From: Luteimonas sp. 9C
Lineage (GTDB): Bacteria > Pseudomonadota > Gammaproteobacteria > Xanthomonadales > Xanthomonadaceae
Length of the DNA: 64,000 bases
Reading direction: 5' to 3'
Assembly: GCF_902506295.1 (NCBI RefSeq)
Contig: NZ_LR733312.1
Coordinates: 1,025,572-1,089,571, forward strand
Shown in pieces: positions 27,519 to 38,071 of this stretch. The notes beneath the pieces were generated by a model. That model was given only the letters and a program-made list of their open reading frames with translations, was not told the DNA's origin and ran no database searches. Made by a program: the position numbers and the translations under genes. Position 1 is the stretch's first letter. The number at the start of each line of letters is the position of its first letter.

Positions 27519-27548
27519 GGCTCCCGACGACAGGCGTCGCAGGGAGCC
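27519..27548 (-). promoter_or_regulatory. Leader hairpin of the rpsF operon
   Basis: About 86 bases before the rpsF ATG a stable hairpin forms: GGCTCCC/GGGAGCC arms (27519-27525 and 27542-27548), an inner 4-bp stem, and a 3-base bulge on one side only. In many bacteria the S6:S18 complex binds a bulged leader stem to autoregulate this operon. This is a candidate for such a site; I could not confirm the consensus by eye. Confidence 0.4.
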
Positions 27549-27834
27549 GGGCATTCTCACAGAAGCGGCCCGCGCGGGCAAGCGGGCGGGCGCGCTCAAG
27601 ACCATGCGCGCTGCGCTGCGACATTCGGTCGCAGTCTCACTGACCTGCGCGACGTGGTGAAATACACGTGCCGGGGCGCAAGCCTTCAGACGCGCCGACC
27701 GGCCGGATCCACCCCAGTCGAAGACGATCTCCGCCATTGCGGAGCCGAGGACCGCAGCCGTGCAAGTTCGCCCGTCCCGCAACCCGCACGCCCCCCGAGG
27801 GGGCGCGTGCGTGCGCGGCATCCGGCGCGCTGGC
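27549..27834. other. Non-coding spacer upstream of the rpsF operon
   Basis: With the leader (27434-27548) this makes 401 bases without a gene, between rpsF and the end of the MFS gene. It should contain the rpsF promoter. An imperfect GC-rich hairpin at 27786-27810 lies 25 bases past the MFS stop and may weakly terminate that gene, although no U run follows. I see no convincing gene or RNA in the rest. Confidence 0.5.
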
Positions 27835-29154
27835 TCAGCGCACCGTTTCGAGCGTGCGGCTGAAGGCCAGCGCGGCCAGCGTCACCACCGCGCCCGACAG
27901 CAGGTAGTAGCCAACGTAGGCCAGGCCGAACTTGCTGCACAGGCCCAGTGCGACCAGCGGCGCGAAACCCGCACCGACGAGCCACGCGATATCGGACGTC
28001 ACCGCCGCGCCGGTGTAGCGGTAGATGCTCTCGAAGCGCGAGGCGATCGCGTTGCTCGCCTGGCCCAGCGACAGTCCCAGCAGCGCGAAGCCGACGATCA
28101 CATAGGTGGTGCGACCGCCCGTGGTGTCACTGCCCAGCAGCGGCGCGGCGAAGAAGCTGAAGATCGCGATCAGCACTGCGGCGATCGCCAGTTGCCCCCG
28201 TCGGCCCACACGATCGGCGAGGATGCCCGACAGCATGATGCCCAGACCGCCCACGACCGACCCCAGGAACAGGCTGCCGAGGAAGTCGGCGGCGTTGTGG
28301 TCGGTGTAGAGCGTGGTCCAGCTCAGCGGGAAGATCGTCACCAGGTGGAACATGGCGTAGGTCGCCAGCGGGATCAGCGCGCCCACGAACACCTGGCGGG
28401 GATGGGTGCGGATGGTTTCGATCACGCGCCGCGGCTGCAGCTCCTTCTCGTCGAACAGGCGCTTGAACTCCGGCGTGACCACCAGACGCAGGCGCGCGAA
28501 CAGCGCGACGACGTTGAGCGCCAGCGCGACGAAGAACGGGAAGCGCCAGCCCCAGGCCATGAAGTCCTCCTGGCTGAGCACGCGCGTGAACACGTAGAAC
28601 ATGCCGCAGGCGAGCATGAAGCCGAGCGCGGCGCCGAGCTGCGGGACCATCGCGTACCAGCCGCGGCGGTTGGCCGGGGCGCTCAAAGACAGCAGCGACG
28701 GCAGGCCGTCCCAGGCGCCGCCCCAGCCCAGGCCCTGGCCGAAGCGGAACACCGCGAGCAGCACGGGCGCGAGCATGCCGGCCTGCGCGTAGCTGGGAAG
28801 GAAGGCGATGGCCATCGTCGATCCGCACAGCAGGAACAGCGCGCCGATCAGCTTGGCCGCGCGACTGAAGTTGCGGTCGATCGCCATGAAGATGATCGAG
28901 CCGATCGGCCGGGCGATGAAGGCCAGCGAGAACACGGCGAACGACTTGAGCGTCGCCTGCACCGGATCGCTGTCGGGAAAGAACAGGTACGGAAACACCA
29001 GCACCGCGGCGATGCCATAGACGAAGAAGTCGAAGAATTCCGAGGTCCGCCCCATCACCACCGGGAATGCGATCTTGCCGGGCGAGATGTCCAGGTCATC
29101 GGACTCCGGTGCATCGTCGAGACCGGTGGTGGCCTGCTGTACGGGTTCGCTCAT
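27835..29154 (-). CDS. MFS transporter (MHS-like metabolite:proton symporter)
   Basis: The 439-residue protein has about 12 membrane helices. The early segment MGRTSEFFDFFVYGIAA and the following ARPIGSIIF match the metabolite:H+ symporter (MHS) branch, which includes ProP, KgtP and ShiA, taking up osmolytes or organic acids. The middle loop carries DRVGRRGQL, the usual MFS A-type motif. The substrate is not clear. GGAGAG lies 8 bases before the ATG at 29154. It diverges from cyoA; a 12-base tandem repeat sits just upstream. Confidence 0.85.
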   Translation of the reverse strand: MSEPVQQATTGLDDAPESDDLDISPGKIAFPVVMGRTSEFFDFFVYGIAAVLVFPYLFFPDSDPVQATLKSFAVFSLAFIARPIGSIIFMAIDRNFSRAAKLIGALFLLCGSTMAIAFLPSYAQAGMLAPVLLAVFRFGQGLGWGGAWDGLPSLLSLSAPANRRGWYAMVPQLGAALGFMLACGMFYVFTRVLSQEDFMAWGWRFPFFVALALNVVALFARLRLVVTPEFKRLFDEKELQPRRVIETIRTHPRQVFVGALIPLATYAMFHLVTIFPLSWTTLYTDHNAADFLGSLFLGSVVGGLGIMLSGILADRVGRRGQLAIAAVLIAIFSFFAAPLLGSDTTGGRTTYVIVGFALLGLSLGQASNAIASRFESIYRYTGAAVTSDIAWLVGAGFAPLVALGLCSKFGLAYVGYYLLSGAVVTLAALAFSRTLETVR

Positions 29155-29171
29155 CTGCGCGCTCTCTCCGG

Positions 29172-29196
29172 TCGTTATGGGGATCGTTATGGGGGA
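29172..29196. repeat. Tandem direct repeat between the MFS and cyoA genes
   Basis: TCGTTATGGGGA occurs twice head to tail (29172-29183 and 29184-29196, the second with one extra G). It lies 18 bases upstream of the MFS start in the divergent promoter region with cyoA, and could be an operator pair or a replication-slippage product. Confidence 0.5.
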
Positions 29197-29344
29197 TAAT
29201 GCACCGCATTGTGACCCCGAAACGGGCCCGCCAAGCAAGATGCATCACAGCAACGGCCGGCACCCCGCCACACCCCCACGCTAGCGGCCGCGCCGTGGCG
29301 CCTCCGTCAAGTCGTTTTCCTCTCCCGTTGTCGTTGATCCCCCC

Positions 29345-30544
29345 ATGAAATCCATATTCCGAATCTCCGCGCTGCTGCTGGCAGCCACGCTGCTGTCGAG
29401 CTGCGACTGGGTCGTGATGTCCCCGGCCGGCGACATCGCCGTCCAGCAGCGCGACCTGATCGTGCTGTCCACGGTCCTGATGCTGCTGATCATCGTGCCG
29501 GTGATCTTCCTGACGTTCTTCTTCGCCTGGAAATACCGCGAGTCGAACAAGGACGCCGAGTACGCGCCCGAGTGGCACCACTCCACCCGCCTGGAGCTGG
29601 TGATCTGGTCGGCGCCGCTGGCGATCATCCTGGTGCTGGGCACGGTCACCTGGATCGCGACCCACAAGCTCGATCCGTACCGCCCGCTCGACCGGATCGA
29701 CGCCAACACGCCGATCGCCGACGGCGTCGAACCGCTGGTCGTCGAAGTGGTCGCGGTGGACTGGAAATGGCTGTTCTTCTATCCCGAGCAGGGCATCGCG
29801 ACGGTCAACGAGCTCGCCGCGCCGGTAAACACGCCGATCCGGTTCCGCCTCACCTCGTCGTCGATCATGAACTCGTTCTTCGTGCCGGCGCTCGCGGGGC
29901 AGATCTACGCGATGCCGGGCATGGAGACCAACCTCAACGCCGTCATCAACAAGGAAGGCGTCTACAAGGGCTTCTCCGGCAATTTCAGCGGCGACGGCTT
30001 CTCGCACATGCACTTCAACTTCCACGGCCTGACCCAGGACGGGTTCGACGCATGGGTGGAGAAGGCGCGCGCCGAAGGCGTGACCCTGGGCCGCGACGAA
30101 TACCTTGTGCTCGAGCGTCCGTCGGAGCGCGAGCCGGTGCGCTACTTCAACGATGTCGACCCGTCGTTGTACGAGGCCATCCTCAACATGTGCGTCGCGC
30201 CGGGCTCGATGTGCGTGCATGAGATGGCGCACATCGACCGCAGCGGCGGCGGTGGCGTGGACAGCCTCGAGAACTACGCCCGTCTGCGTTACGACAACCG
30301 CCATGCCGACGATCCGGTCGCGGCGCCGGCAGCGACGTTCCCCGAAGCCGGTCGCGAAGCACGTGGCGACGAGCCCCAGGGCCACCAGCCGCGCGCCGTG
30401 TCGCCGGAAGAGGACACCCCGCAGCCGACGCCGACCAACGAGGACGACGACGAGGGCGTCAAGCCGATCCCGCCGGGCCAGGCCCCGCAGCAGGAAGGCG
30501 CGCCCGGCAAGCCTGACGACGACGGCGCGCCCCCGGCGCGCTGA
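29345..30544 (+). CDS. cyoA: Cytochrome bo3 ubiquinol oxidase subunit II
   Basis: This subunit belongs to the proton-pumping quinol oxidase. It has a lipobox (LSSC, Cys20), two membrane helices and a periplasmic cupredoxin domain. The CuA cysteines are absent (SSSIMNSFFVPALAGQIYAM), which marks it as a quinol rather than a cytochrome c oxidase. At 399 residues it is much longer than E. coli CyoA (about 315); the extra part is a low-complexity Pro/Glu/Asp/Gly-rich tail of about 80 residues. It begins the operon cyoA-cyoB-cyoC-cyoD-SURF1. No strong ribosome binding site is visible. Confidence 0.95.
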   Translation: MKSIFRISALLLAATLLSSCDWVVMSPAGDIAVQQRDLIVLSTVLMLLIIVPVIFLTFFFAWKYRESNKDAEYAPEWHHSTRLELVIWSAPLAIILVLGTVTWIATHKLDPYRPLDRIDANTPIADGVEPLVVEVVAVDWKWLFFYPEQGIATVNELAAPVNTPIRFRLTSSSIMNSFFVPALAGQIYAMPGMETNLNAVINKEGVYKGFSGNFSGDGFSHMHFNFHGLTQDGFDAWVEKARAEGVTLGRDEYLVLERPSEREPVRYFNDVDPSLYEAILNMCVAPGSMCVHEMAHIDRSGGGGVDSLENYARLRYDNRHADDPVAAPAATFPEAGREARGDEPQGHQPRAVSPEEDTPQPTPTNEDDDEGVKPIPPGQAPQQEGAPGKPDDDGAPPAR

Positions 30545-30591
30545 CCGTCCGCATCGCTCAAACGCAATAACCAGTACCAGGCAGGAACCCC

Positions 30592-32604
30592 ATGTCCGCA
30601 CCCCAGGACCAGCTCAACTCACCGTGGATCGGGCGACTCTCGCTCGATGCACTGCCGTTTCTCCATGACCCCGTGGTGGGCGTCACCTTCGTCGGCGTCG
30701 TGCTGGGCGGAATCGCCCTGCTCTTCCTGCTGACCAAGTACCGCCTCTGGGGGTACCTGTGGAAGGAATGGTTCACCAGCATCGACCACAAGAAGATCGG
30801 CATCATGTATTGCATCCTCGCAATCGTGATGCTGCTGCGCGGCTTCTCCGACGCGGTGCTGATGCGCGCGCACCAGGCGATGGCGGCGAGCGGCAGCGAG
30901 GGCTTCCTGCCCCCGCACCACTACGACCAGATCTTCACCGCGCACGGCGTGATCATGATCTTCTTCGTGGCCATGCCGCTGGTGACGGGCCTGATGAACT
31001 ACGTGGTGCCGCTGCAGATCGGCGCACGTGACGTCTCGTTCCCGTTCCTCAACAACTTCAGCTTCTGGATGACCACCGCGGGCGCGGTGCTGATCATGAT
31101 CTCGCTGTTCGTGGGCGAATTCGCGCGCACCGGCTGGCTGGCGTATCCGCCGCTGTCGGGCGCCGATTACAGTCCGGGCACCGGCATGGACTACTACCTG
31201 TGGGGTCTACAGGTGGCGGGCGTGGGTACCACGCTGTCGGGCATCAACCTGATCGTGACCATCGTCAAGATGCGTGCGCCGGGCATGAAGCTCATGCGCA
31301 TGCCGATCTTCACCTGGACCTCGCTCTGCACCAACATCCTGATCGTCGCCTCGTTCCCGATCCTGACGGCGACGCTGGCGCTGCTGACGATGGACCGCTA
31401 CGTCGGCACGAACTTCTTCACGAACGATCTCGGCGGCAATCCGATGATGTACGTGAACCTGATCTGGATCTGGGGTCACCCGGAAGTCTATATCCTGATC
31501 CTGCCGGCCTTCGGCATCTTCTCCGAGGTCGTCGCGACGTACTGCGGCAAGCGTCTGTTCGGCTATACGTCGATGGTCTACGCGACCGCGGTGATCACCA
31601 TCCTGTCGTACCTGGTGTGGCTGCACCACTTCTTCACCATGGGCTCGGGCGCGAGCGTCAACGCGTTCTTCGGCATCACGACGATGATCATCTCGATCCC
31701 GACGGGCGCGAAGATCTTCAATTGGCTCTTCACGATGTACAAGGGCCGCATCCGCTTCGACGTGCCGATGCTGTGGACGGTCGGTTTCATGTTCACCTTC
31801 GTCATCGGTGGCATGACCGGCGTGCTGCTGGCGGTGCCGCCGGCGGACTTCGTGCTGCACAACAGCCTGTTCCTGGTGGCGCACTTCCACAACGTCATCA
31901 TCGGCGGCGTGGTCTTCGGCCTGTTCGCCGGCATGGTGTACTGGTTCCCGAAGGCCTTCGGCTTCAAGCTCGACGAGTTCTGGGGCAAGGTCTCGTTCTG
32001 GTGCTGGCTGGTCGGGTTCTGGCTCGCGTTCACCCCGCTCTACATCATGGGTCTGATGGGCATCACCCGTCGCCTGAGCCAGTTCGAGGACACCTCGCTG
32101 TCGGTGTTCTTCATCGTCGCGGCGGTCGGTGCCGCGCTGGTGGGCGCGGGCATCCTGGCTTTCCTGATGTCGATCGCGGTGGCGGTCAAGAACCGCAAGA
32201 AGCTGGTCGACACCACCGGTGATCCGTGGAACGGCCGCACCCTGGAATGGGCGACGTCCTCGCCGCCGCCGAGCTACAACTTCGCGTTCACCCCGGTCGT
32301 CCATGAGATCGACGCGTGGAACGACATGAAGAAGCACGGCTACCAGCGCCCGACGACCGGCTTCGTGCCGATCCACATGCCCAAGAACACGGGCGCCGGC
32401 GTGGTGCTGTCGGCGATCAGCGTGGTCCTGGCCTTCGGCCTGGTGTGGCACATCTGGTGGCTGGCCGGCGTGTCGTTCGTGGGTCTGATCGTCGCGGCGA
32501 TCTGGCACACCTTCAATTACGACCGCGAGTTCTACATCCCGGCCCAGGAAGTGACGGACACCGAGGATGCGCGCACCCGCGCGCTCGCACAGCAGGCACT
32601 CTGA
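30592..32604 (+). CDS. cyoB: Cytochrome bo3 ubiquinol oxidase subunit I
   Basis: The 670-residue catalytic subunit of heme-copper oxidases carries the low-spin heme, high-spin heme and CuB. It has about 15 membrane helices. Metal ligands are visible in [11 protein letters not shown] (heme b His), [14 protein letters not shown] (CuB His and the cross-linked Tyr), LHHFFTMG, and [11 protein letters not shown] (heme ligands). AGGA precedes the ATG. It reduces O2 to water while pumping protons. Length and motifs are normal for CyoB. Confidence 0.97.
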   Translation: MSAPQDQLNSPWIGRLSLDALPFLHDPVVGVTFVGVVLGGIALLFLLTKYRLWGYLWKEWFTSIDHKKIGIMYCILAIVMLLRGFSDAVLMRAHQAMAASGSEGFLPPHHYDQIFTAHGVIMIFFVAMPLVTGLMNYVVPLQIGARDVSFPFLNNFSFWMTTAGAVLIMISLFVGEFARTGWLAYPPLSGADYSPGTGMDYYLWGLQVAGVGTTLSGINLIVTIVKMRAPGMKLMRMPIFTWTSLCTNILIVASFPILTATLALLTMDRYVGTNFFTNDLGGNPMMYVNLIWIWGHPEVYILILPAFGIFSEVVATYCGKRLFGYTSMVYATAVITILSYLVWLHHFFTMGSGASVNAFFGITTMIISIPTGAKIFNWLFTMYKGRIRFDVPMLWTVGFMFTFVIGGMTGVLLAVPPADFVLHNSLFLVAHFHNVIIGGVVFGLFAGMVYWFPKAFGFKLDEFWGKVSFWCWLVGFWLAFTPLYIMGLMGITRRLSQFEDTSLSVFFIVAAVGAALVGAGILAFLMSIAVAVKNRKKLVDTTGDPWNGRTLEWATSSPPPSYNFAFTPVVHEIDAWNDMKKHGYQRPTTGFVPIHMPKNTGAGVVLSAISVVLAFGLVWHIWWLAGVSFVGLIVAAIWHTFNYDREFYIPAQEVTDTEDARTRALAQQAL

Positions 32605-32606
32605 AC

Positions 32607-33260
32607 ATGGCACACACGATTCAAACCCAGAGCGGGACCACCGAGCGCGTCTACCACGTGATCGAGGATCTGCACGCCCACGACGACGGGCACGAGCACC
32701 ATCCCGAAACCGGCACCAACCTCGGTTTCTGGATGTACCTGATGAGCGACTGCCTCATCTTCGCCATCCTGTTCGCCGTCCACGCCGTGCTCGGCCGCAA
32801 CTATGCGGCCGGCCCGTCGCCGGCCGACCTGTTCGACCTGAAGCTGATCCTGGTCGCGACGTTCATGCTGCTGTTCTCGTCGATCACCTACGGGTTCGCG
32901 ATGCTGAACTCCTACCGGAACAACGTGCGCGGCACGATCCTGTGGCTGCTCGTCACCGGCCTGTTCGGCCTGGCGTTCCTGTGCATCGAACTCTACGAGT
33001 TCCATCACCTCGCCCACCTGGGGGCGACGCCGCAGCGCAGCGCGTTCCTATCGTCGTTCTTCACCCTGGTCGGCACGCACGGCCTGCACGTGACCTTCGG
33101 CCTGATCTGGCTGGTGACGCTGGTCGTGCAGCTGAAGAAGCACGGCCTGACCGCCGCCAACAACCGCCGCCTGATGTGCCTGTCGATGTTCTGGCACTTC
33201 CTCGACGTGATCTGGATCGGCGTGTTCTCGTATGTGTACTTGATGGGAGTCGTGGGATGA
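32607..33260 (+). CDS. cyoC: Cytochrome bo3 ubiquinol oxidase subunit III
   Basis: The 217-residue subunit has five membrane helices and the conserved Glu in [10 protein letters not shown], plus the [14 protein letters not shown] segment typical of subunit III. It starts 2 bases after the cyoB stop. The N terminus is His/Asp-rich ([10 protein letters not shown]), a feature not essential for the family. Its stop overlaps the cyoD start as ATGA. Confidence 0.95.
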   Translation: MAHTIQTQSGTTERVYHVIEDLHAHDDGHEHHPETGTNLGFWMYLMSDCLIFAILFAVHAVLGRNYAAGPSPADLFDLKLILVATFMLLFSSITYGFAMLNSYRNNVRGTILWLLVTGLFGLAFLCIELYEFHHLAHLGATPQRSAFLSSFFTLVGTHGLHVTFGLIWLVTLVVQLKKHGLTAANNRRLMCLSMFWHFLDVIWIGVFSYVYLMGVVG

Positions 33261-33652
33261 GCACCAACACAAACACCCCGGCGCAGCACCACCCCGCCCA
33301 CGAGTCGGCGCACGATGCGCACGGCCACGGCAGCATGCGCGACTACGTGATCGGCTTCGTCCTGTCGGTCATCCTCACCGTGATCCCGTTCTGGCTGGTC
33401 ATGGGCGACGTGCTGGAAAGCCGCGTCTGGACGGTCGCGCTGATCATGTTCTTCGGCGCCGTGCAGATCGTCGTGCACATGGTCTACTTCCTGCACATGA
33501 ACCGGAAATCCGAAGGCGGCTGGATCCTGATGTCGCTGCTCTTCACCGGCATCATCATCGTCATCGCGCTGGTCGGGTCGCTGTGGGTCATGCACCATCT
33601 CGAGGCCAACATGATGCCGATGTCGCCCGAGCAGATGCGACAGGCGCCCTGA
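33257..33652 (+). CDS. cyoD: Cytochrome bo3 ubiquinol oxidase subunit IV
   Basis: The 131-residue protein has three membrane helices and the subunit IV pattern [18 protein letters not shown] ... [14 protein letters not shown]. The N terminus is rich in His ([15 protein letters not shown]). It assists assembly of the CuB site in subunit I. It overlaps cyoC by 4 bases. No cyoE heme O synthase gene follows; it must lie elsewhere. Confidence 0.93.
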   Translation: MSTNTNTPAQHHPAHESAHDAHGHGSMRDYVIGFVLSVILTVIPFWLVMGDVLESRVWTVALIMFFGAVQIVVHMVYFLHMNRKSEGGWILMSLLFTGIIIVIALVGSLWVMHHLEANMMPMSPEQMRQAP

Positions 33653-33665
33653 CGACGGACGATCC

Positions 33666-34406
33666 ATGAGCGGAGCATCCCGCGTCACCGCACGCCCGGT
33701 CATCCGCTGGGCGCTGCTGGTGTTCCTGATCGCCGCCACCCTGGGCTTCATCGCCCTCGGTGTGTGGCAGGTGGAACGCCTGCAGTGGAAGCGCGATCTG
33801 ATCGCACGCGTCGATGCGCGCGTGCACGCGTCGCCGGACCGCTTGCCGGCGTCGTCGTTCCGCTCGGCGCCGAATCCCGCCGAAGACGAATACCGCCGCG
33901 TCACCGCGACCGGTCGCTTGCTGCACACGCAGGAAGTCGCGGTGTATGCGACGACCGAACGCGGTCCCGGCTACTGGATCATGACCCCGCTGGTCACGCC
34001 CGACGGCGCGGTCTGGATCAACCGCGGCTACGTGGACAACGCGCATCGCGCGCGCGACAGCCGTGCGCGGCACGACGAGTCGGACACGGTCAGCGTCACC
34101 GGTCTGCTCCGCCTGCCCGAACAGCACGGGCTGTTCCTCCGGGCCAACGTGCCGGATGAAGACCGCTGGTACACCCGCTCACCCGCCGAGTTCTCGGCCG
34201 CGCGCATGGTCGACGGTCCGGTCGCGCCCTTCTTCATCGACGCCCAGGACCGCATCGACACCGGCCACTGGCCGGTACCGGGCCTGACGATGGTGCAGTT
34301 CCGCAACAACCACCTCAGCTATGCGCTGACGTGGTTCGGCATGGCGCTGCTGGGCCTGCTGGCGACGGGGTTCGTGCTGCGCAGCGAATTCCGGCGCAAG
34401 CGCTGA
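33666..34406 (+). CDS. SURF1-family oxidase assembly protein
   Basis: The 246-residue protein has two membrane helices, one at each end (about 13-32 and 220-238), enclosing a periplasmic domain, the SURF1/Shy1 topology. Motifs include GVWQVERLQWKRDLI at the N terminus, GYWIMTPL, and WINRGYV. SURF1 helps insert heme into subunit I of heme-copper oxidases. It lies 13 bases after cyoD, so here it probably serves the quinol oxidase, although SURF1 is best known from cytochrome c oxidases. Confidence 0.88.
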   Translation: MSGASRVTARPVIRWALLVFLIAATLGFIALGVWQVERLQWKRDLIARVDARVHASPDRLPASSFRSAPNPAEDEYRRVTATGRLLHTQEVAVYATTERGPGYWIMTPLVTPDGAVWINRGYVDNAHRARDSRARHDESDTVSVTGLLRLPEQHGLFLRANVPDEDRWYTRSPAEFSAARMVDGPVAPFFIDAQDRIDTGHWPVPGLTMVQFRNNHLSYALTWFGMALLGLLATGFVLRSEFRRKR

Positions 34407-34500
34407 AGATTGAAGCCCTCCGCCTGCGGGCGTGGGTTGGATAGGGCAAACCGTCAGGTCGTCTGAGCGTCGATCCACGCGATGGATGACGCACTGGCGT

Positions 34501-34554
34501 TTCCGAGAACGGAACGTTCGCCCCCATCCCCGCCTTCGCGCGCGCGGGAAGGCG
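34501..34554. repeat. Paired hairpins between converging genes
   Basis: TTCCG/CGGAA (34501-34505 and 34510-34514) and CGCCTTC/GAAGGCG (34531-34537 and 34548-34554) are inverted repeats between the SURF1 gene and the converging Fe-S gene. Neither has a U run. They may help terminate both transcripts. Confidence 0.4.
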
Positions 34555-34576
34555 CGGATCAACGCGCGCAGCGCGC

Positions 34577-34912
34577 TTACTTCGTCGGATCGGTCGTGAA
34601 GCTCTCGCCGCAGCCGCAGGCCGCGGCGGCGTTCGGGTTGCGGAACACGAATTCCTGGTTCAGGCCTTTCTGCGCGAAATCGATCTCGGTGCCGTCCACG
34701 ATCGGCTGGCTCTGCGCATCGACGTAGATGCGCACGCCGTCCTGCTCGCTGACCGCGTCGCCCGGCTGTTCCTCACGGGCGATGTCGACGACGTAGCCCC
34801 AGCCGGAGCAGCCGGTCTTGGTGACGCCGAAACGCAGACCGAGTGCATCGGGACTGGCCGCGAGGAAACGGCGGGCGCGTGCGAGCGCTGCGGGGGCAAG
34901 TGCAATGGCCAT
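34577..34912 (-). CDS. A-type iron-sulfur carrier (IscA/ErpA family)
   Basis: The 111-residue protein has the three Fe-S ligands of A-type carriers: Cys in [11 protein letters not shown] and the two in ACGCGESF at the C terminus. Such proteins pass [4Fe-4S] or [2Fe-2S] clusters to apo-enzymes, for example IspG, class I fumarase and respiratory enzymes, all of which occur in this window. The ATG at 34912 (MAIALAP) is favoured by the family N terminus. ErpA and IscA cannot be told apart with certainty. Confidence 0.88.
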   Translation of the reverse strand: MAIALAPAALARARRFLAASPDALGLRFGVTKTGCSGWGYVVDIAREEQPGDAVSEQDGVRIYVDAQSQPIVDGTEIDFAQKGLNQEFVFRNPNAAAACGCGESFTTDPTK

Positions 34913-35033
34913 GACGCGAGTGTACTCCCGTGGACCCGAACGCCCGCTGGCGGACGGCCCCACCGGCGCGCAGTCCGGCTCCGGTAGACTGTGCTGCCGC
35001 GTGTTATCGGACCGGATTTCCAGGATTCAAGGC

Positions 35034-36431
<1,398 letters not shown>

Positions 36432-36584
36432 GGCGCCGGTATCTGTCATTCGTGACCGGTGATCCGGTAGAGCGGGTCACCATCGCTTCACGGGCACCGG
36501 CCGGAGAAGAATCTTGCGTTTTCGAATCACCGATCATCCTTTTCGACGGACGCACGTCCGGTTCCCACGCAGTGCGGTCACACC

Positions 36585-36887
36585 GTGACTCTCTTCCTCG
36601 CCCTGTGCTTTTTCGGCGTCGCGATCGGCGGGTTCACCGCGTTCGTGATCTTCTGGCCGCTGTCGCTGGTGCATCTGCGCGACCGGCACCCCGCGGTGCG
36701 TGGACGCTTCGGCGAGAACGCGATCGTGCAGCCGGCCGCGCTGCGCTGGCTGCTCGCTGGCACCTATTACGAAGTGCCAGACCGGCAGTTCACCGGCCTG
36801 GCCACACCCGCACGCATTTCCCTGATGGTGATCCTCGGCGCACTCACGGCCTCGGCCGTGCTGTGGCTGTGGTCGATCGCCCCCTGA
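36585..36887 (+). CDS. Small two-helix membrane protein of unknown function
   Basis: The 100-residue protein has two hydrophobic helices (about 2-25 and 79-97) around a polar middle. It starts with GTG at 36585; a better start is not seen. No family is recognised. It is followed within 16 bases by another small gene, then an SDR, suggesting a short operon after asnS. Confidence 0.6.
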   Translation: MTLFLALCFFGVAIGGFTAFVIFWPLSLVHLRDRHPAVRGRFGENAIVQPAALRWLLAGTYYEVPDRQFTGLATPARISLMVILGALTASAVLWLWSIAP

Positions 36888-36903
36888 TTTGGAGTTCCGT
36901 TCC

Positions 36904-37203
36904 ATGACCCACGACCAGTGGTGGCTCGCATCCATCGGCCGCACGGTGATCTGGGCCCGCCTGCGCGTGCGCGATGCCGGCGTCGCCGAAGTCCTCGACA
37001 GCGACGGCAACACGCTCGTCTACGACAGCGAGGACACCGCACGCGGCATGCTGCTCGATGCCGAGTTCGTCGAATGGGACGGCCTCGATGCCGAGGACGC
37101 ACTCGAGCGCGGTTTTGCGATGGACGAGATCGCGCCGCCGCAGGCCGACGACGATGCGCAGCTGCGCGAGCGCATGGTGCAATCGCTCGGCAAGCGCGCC
37201 TGA
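36904..37203 (+). CDS. Small acidic hypothetical protein
   Basis: The 99-residue protein is acidic and has no membrane segment or cysteine. GGAG lies 9 bases before the ATG at 36904. It begins MTHDQWWLASIGRTVIWARL, and the rest is mostly charged, with a repeated D-A-E pattern. I do not recognise the family. It lies 7 bases before the SDR gene and is probably cotranscribed with it. Confidence 0.65.
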   Translation: MTHDQWWLASIGRTVIWARLRVRDAGVAEVLDSDGNTLVYDSEDTARGMLLDAEFVEWDGLDAEDALERGFAMDEIAPPQADDDAQLRERMVQSLGKRA

Positions 37204-37210
37204 TCCCCGC

Positions 37211-37996
37211 ATGGACCTCGATCTCAGAGGCCGTCACGCCCTCGTCTGCGGCGCCTCCGAAGGCATCGGTCGCGCCACCGCGCACGAACTCGCCCAGCTC
37301 GGCGCCAGCGTGACCGTGCTCGCGCGTCGCGCGGATGCACTGCAGGCAGTGCTCGACGATCTGCCCACGGCGCAGGGCCAGACGCATCACGCGCTGGCGG
37401 TCGACATGGACGATTCCGGACTGCTTCAGACGACGATCGCCGCGCACGTCGCCGCGCATCCGGTGCAGATCCTGGTCAACAACACCGGCGGCCCCGCCGG
37501 GGGCAGCGCGCACGAAGCGCCACTCGATGCATTCGAGGCCGCGTTCCGCCGTCACCTGCTCGGCGGCCAGGTACTGGTGCAGGCGGTCCTGCCCGCGATG
37601 CGCGCGGCCCGTTGGGGCCGCATCGTCAACGTGGTCTCGACGTCGGTGCGCGAGCCGATCGCCGGCCTGGGCGTGTCGAATACCGTGCGCGGCGCGGTCG
37701 CCAGCTGGGCCAAGACGCTGTCGCGCGAGCTTGCGCCCGACGGCATCACCGTCAACAACGTGCTGCCGGGCTACACCCGCACCGGCCGCATCGACCAGGT
37801 GGTCGCGGACCGCGTCCGTCGCACCGGTCAGGACGAGGACGCGGTGCTGGCGTCGATGCGCGCCAGCGTGCCCGCGGGCCGCTTCGCGGAGCCGTCCGAG
37901 ACTGCAGGCGTGATCGCGTTCCTGTGCGCGCCGGCGGCGGCCTACGTCACCGGCGTGAGCCTGCCGGTCGATGGTGGGCGGATGGCGTCCATCTAG
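37211..37996 (+). CDS. Short-chain dehydrogenase/reductase family protein, atypical active site
   Basis: The 261-residue Rossmann-fold protein has the NAD(P) site GASEGIG near residue 15 and the NNTGGP segment. A Ser is present in VVSTSVR, but the catalytic YxxxK is missing; the aligned stretch reads SNTVR. This matches a subgroup annotated as beta-ketoacyl-ACP-reductase-like but with an incomplete active site. It may bind cofactor without being a normal dehydrogenase. It starts 7 bases after the preceding gene. Confidence 0.82.
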   Translation: MDLDLRGRHALVCGASEGIGRATAHELAQLGASVTVLARRADALQAVLDDLPTAQGQTHHALAVDMDDSGLLQTTIAAHVAAHPVQILVNNTGGPAGGSAHEAPLDAFEAAFRRHLLGGQVLVQAVLPAMRAARWGRIVNVVSTSVREPIAGLGVSNTVRGAVASWAKTLSRELAPDGITVNNVLPGYTRTGRIDQVVADRVRRTGQDEDAVLASMRASVPAGRFAEPSETAGVIAFLCAPAAAYVTGVSLPVDGGRMASI

Positions 37997-38071
37997 CGCA
38001 ACCCCGAAGGCACCCCAACGGCCGGCCGCGCGGTCACGACGCCGCGACGTCGCCATTGCTTCGATGCGCCG

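Noticed and set aside
27648..27735. Weak resemblance of GTGGTGAAAT...ACACG to the D-arm of tRNA-Leu.
   Set aside because: No acceptor stem, no T-loop GTTCRA motif and no believable anticodon arm follow, so it is chance similarity in a spacer.
29172..29196. A CRISPR-like array.
   Set aside because: There are only two directly abutting copies of 12 bases, with no spacers and no cas genes in the window.
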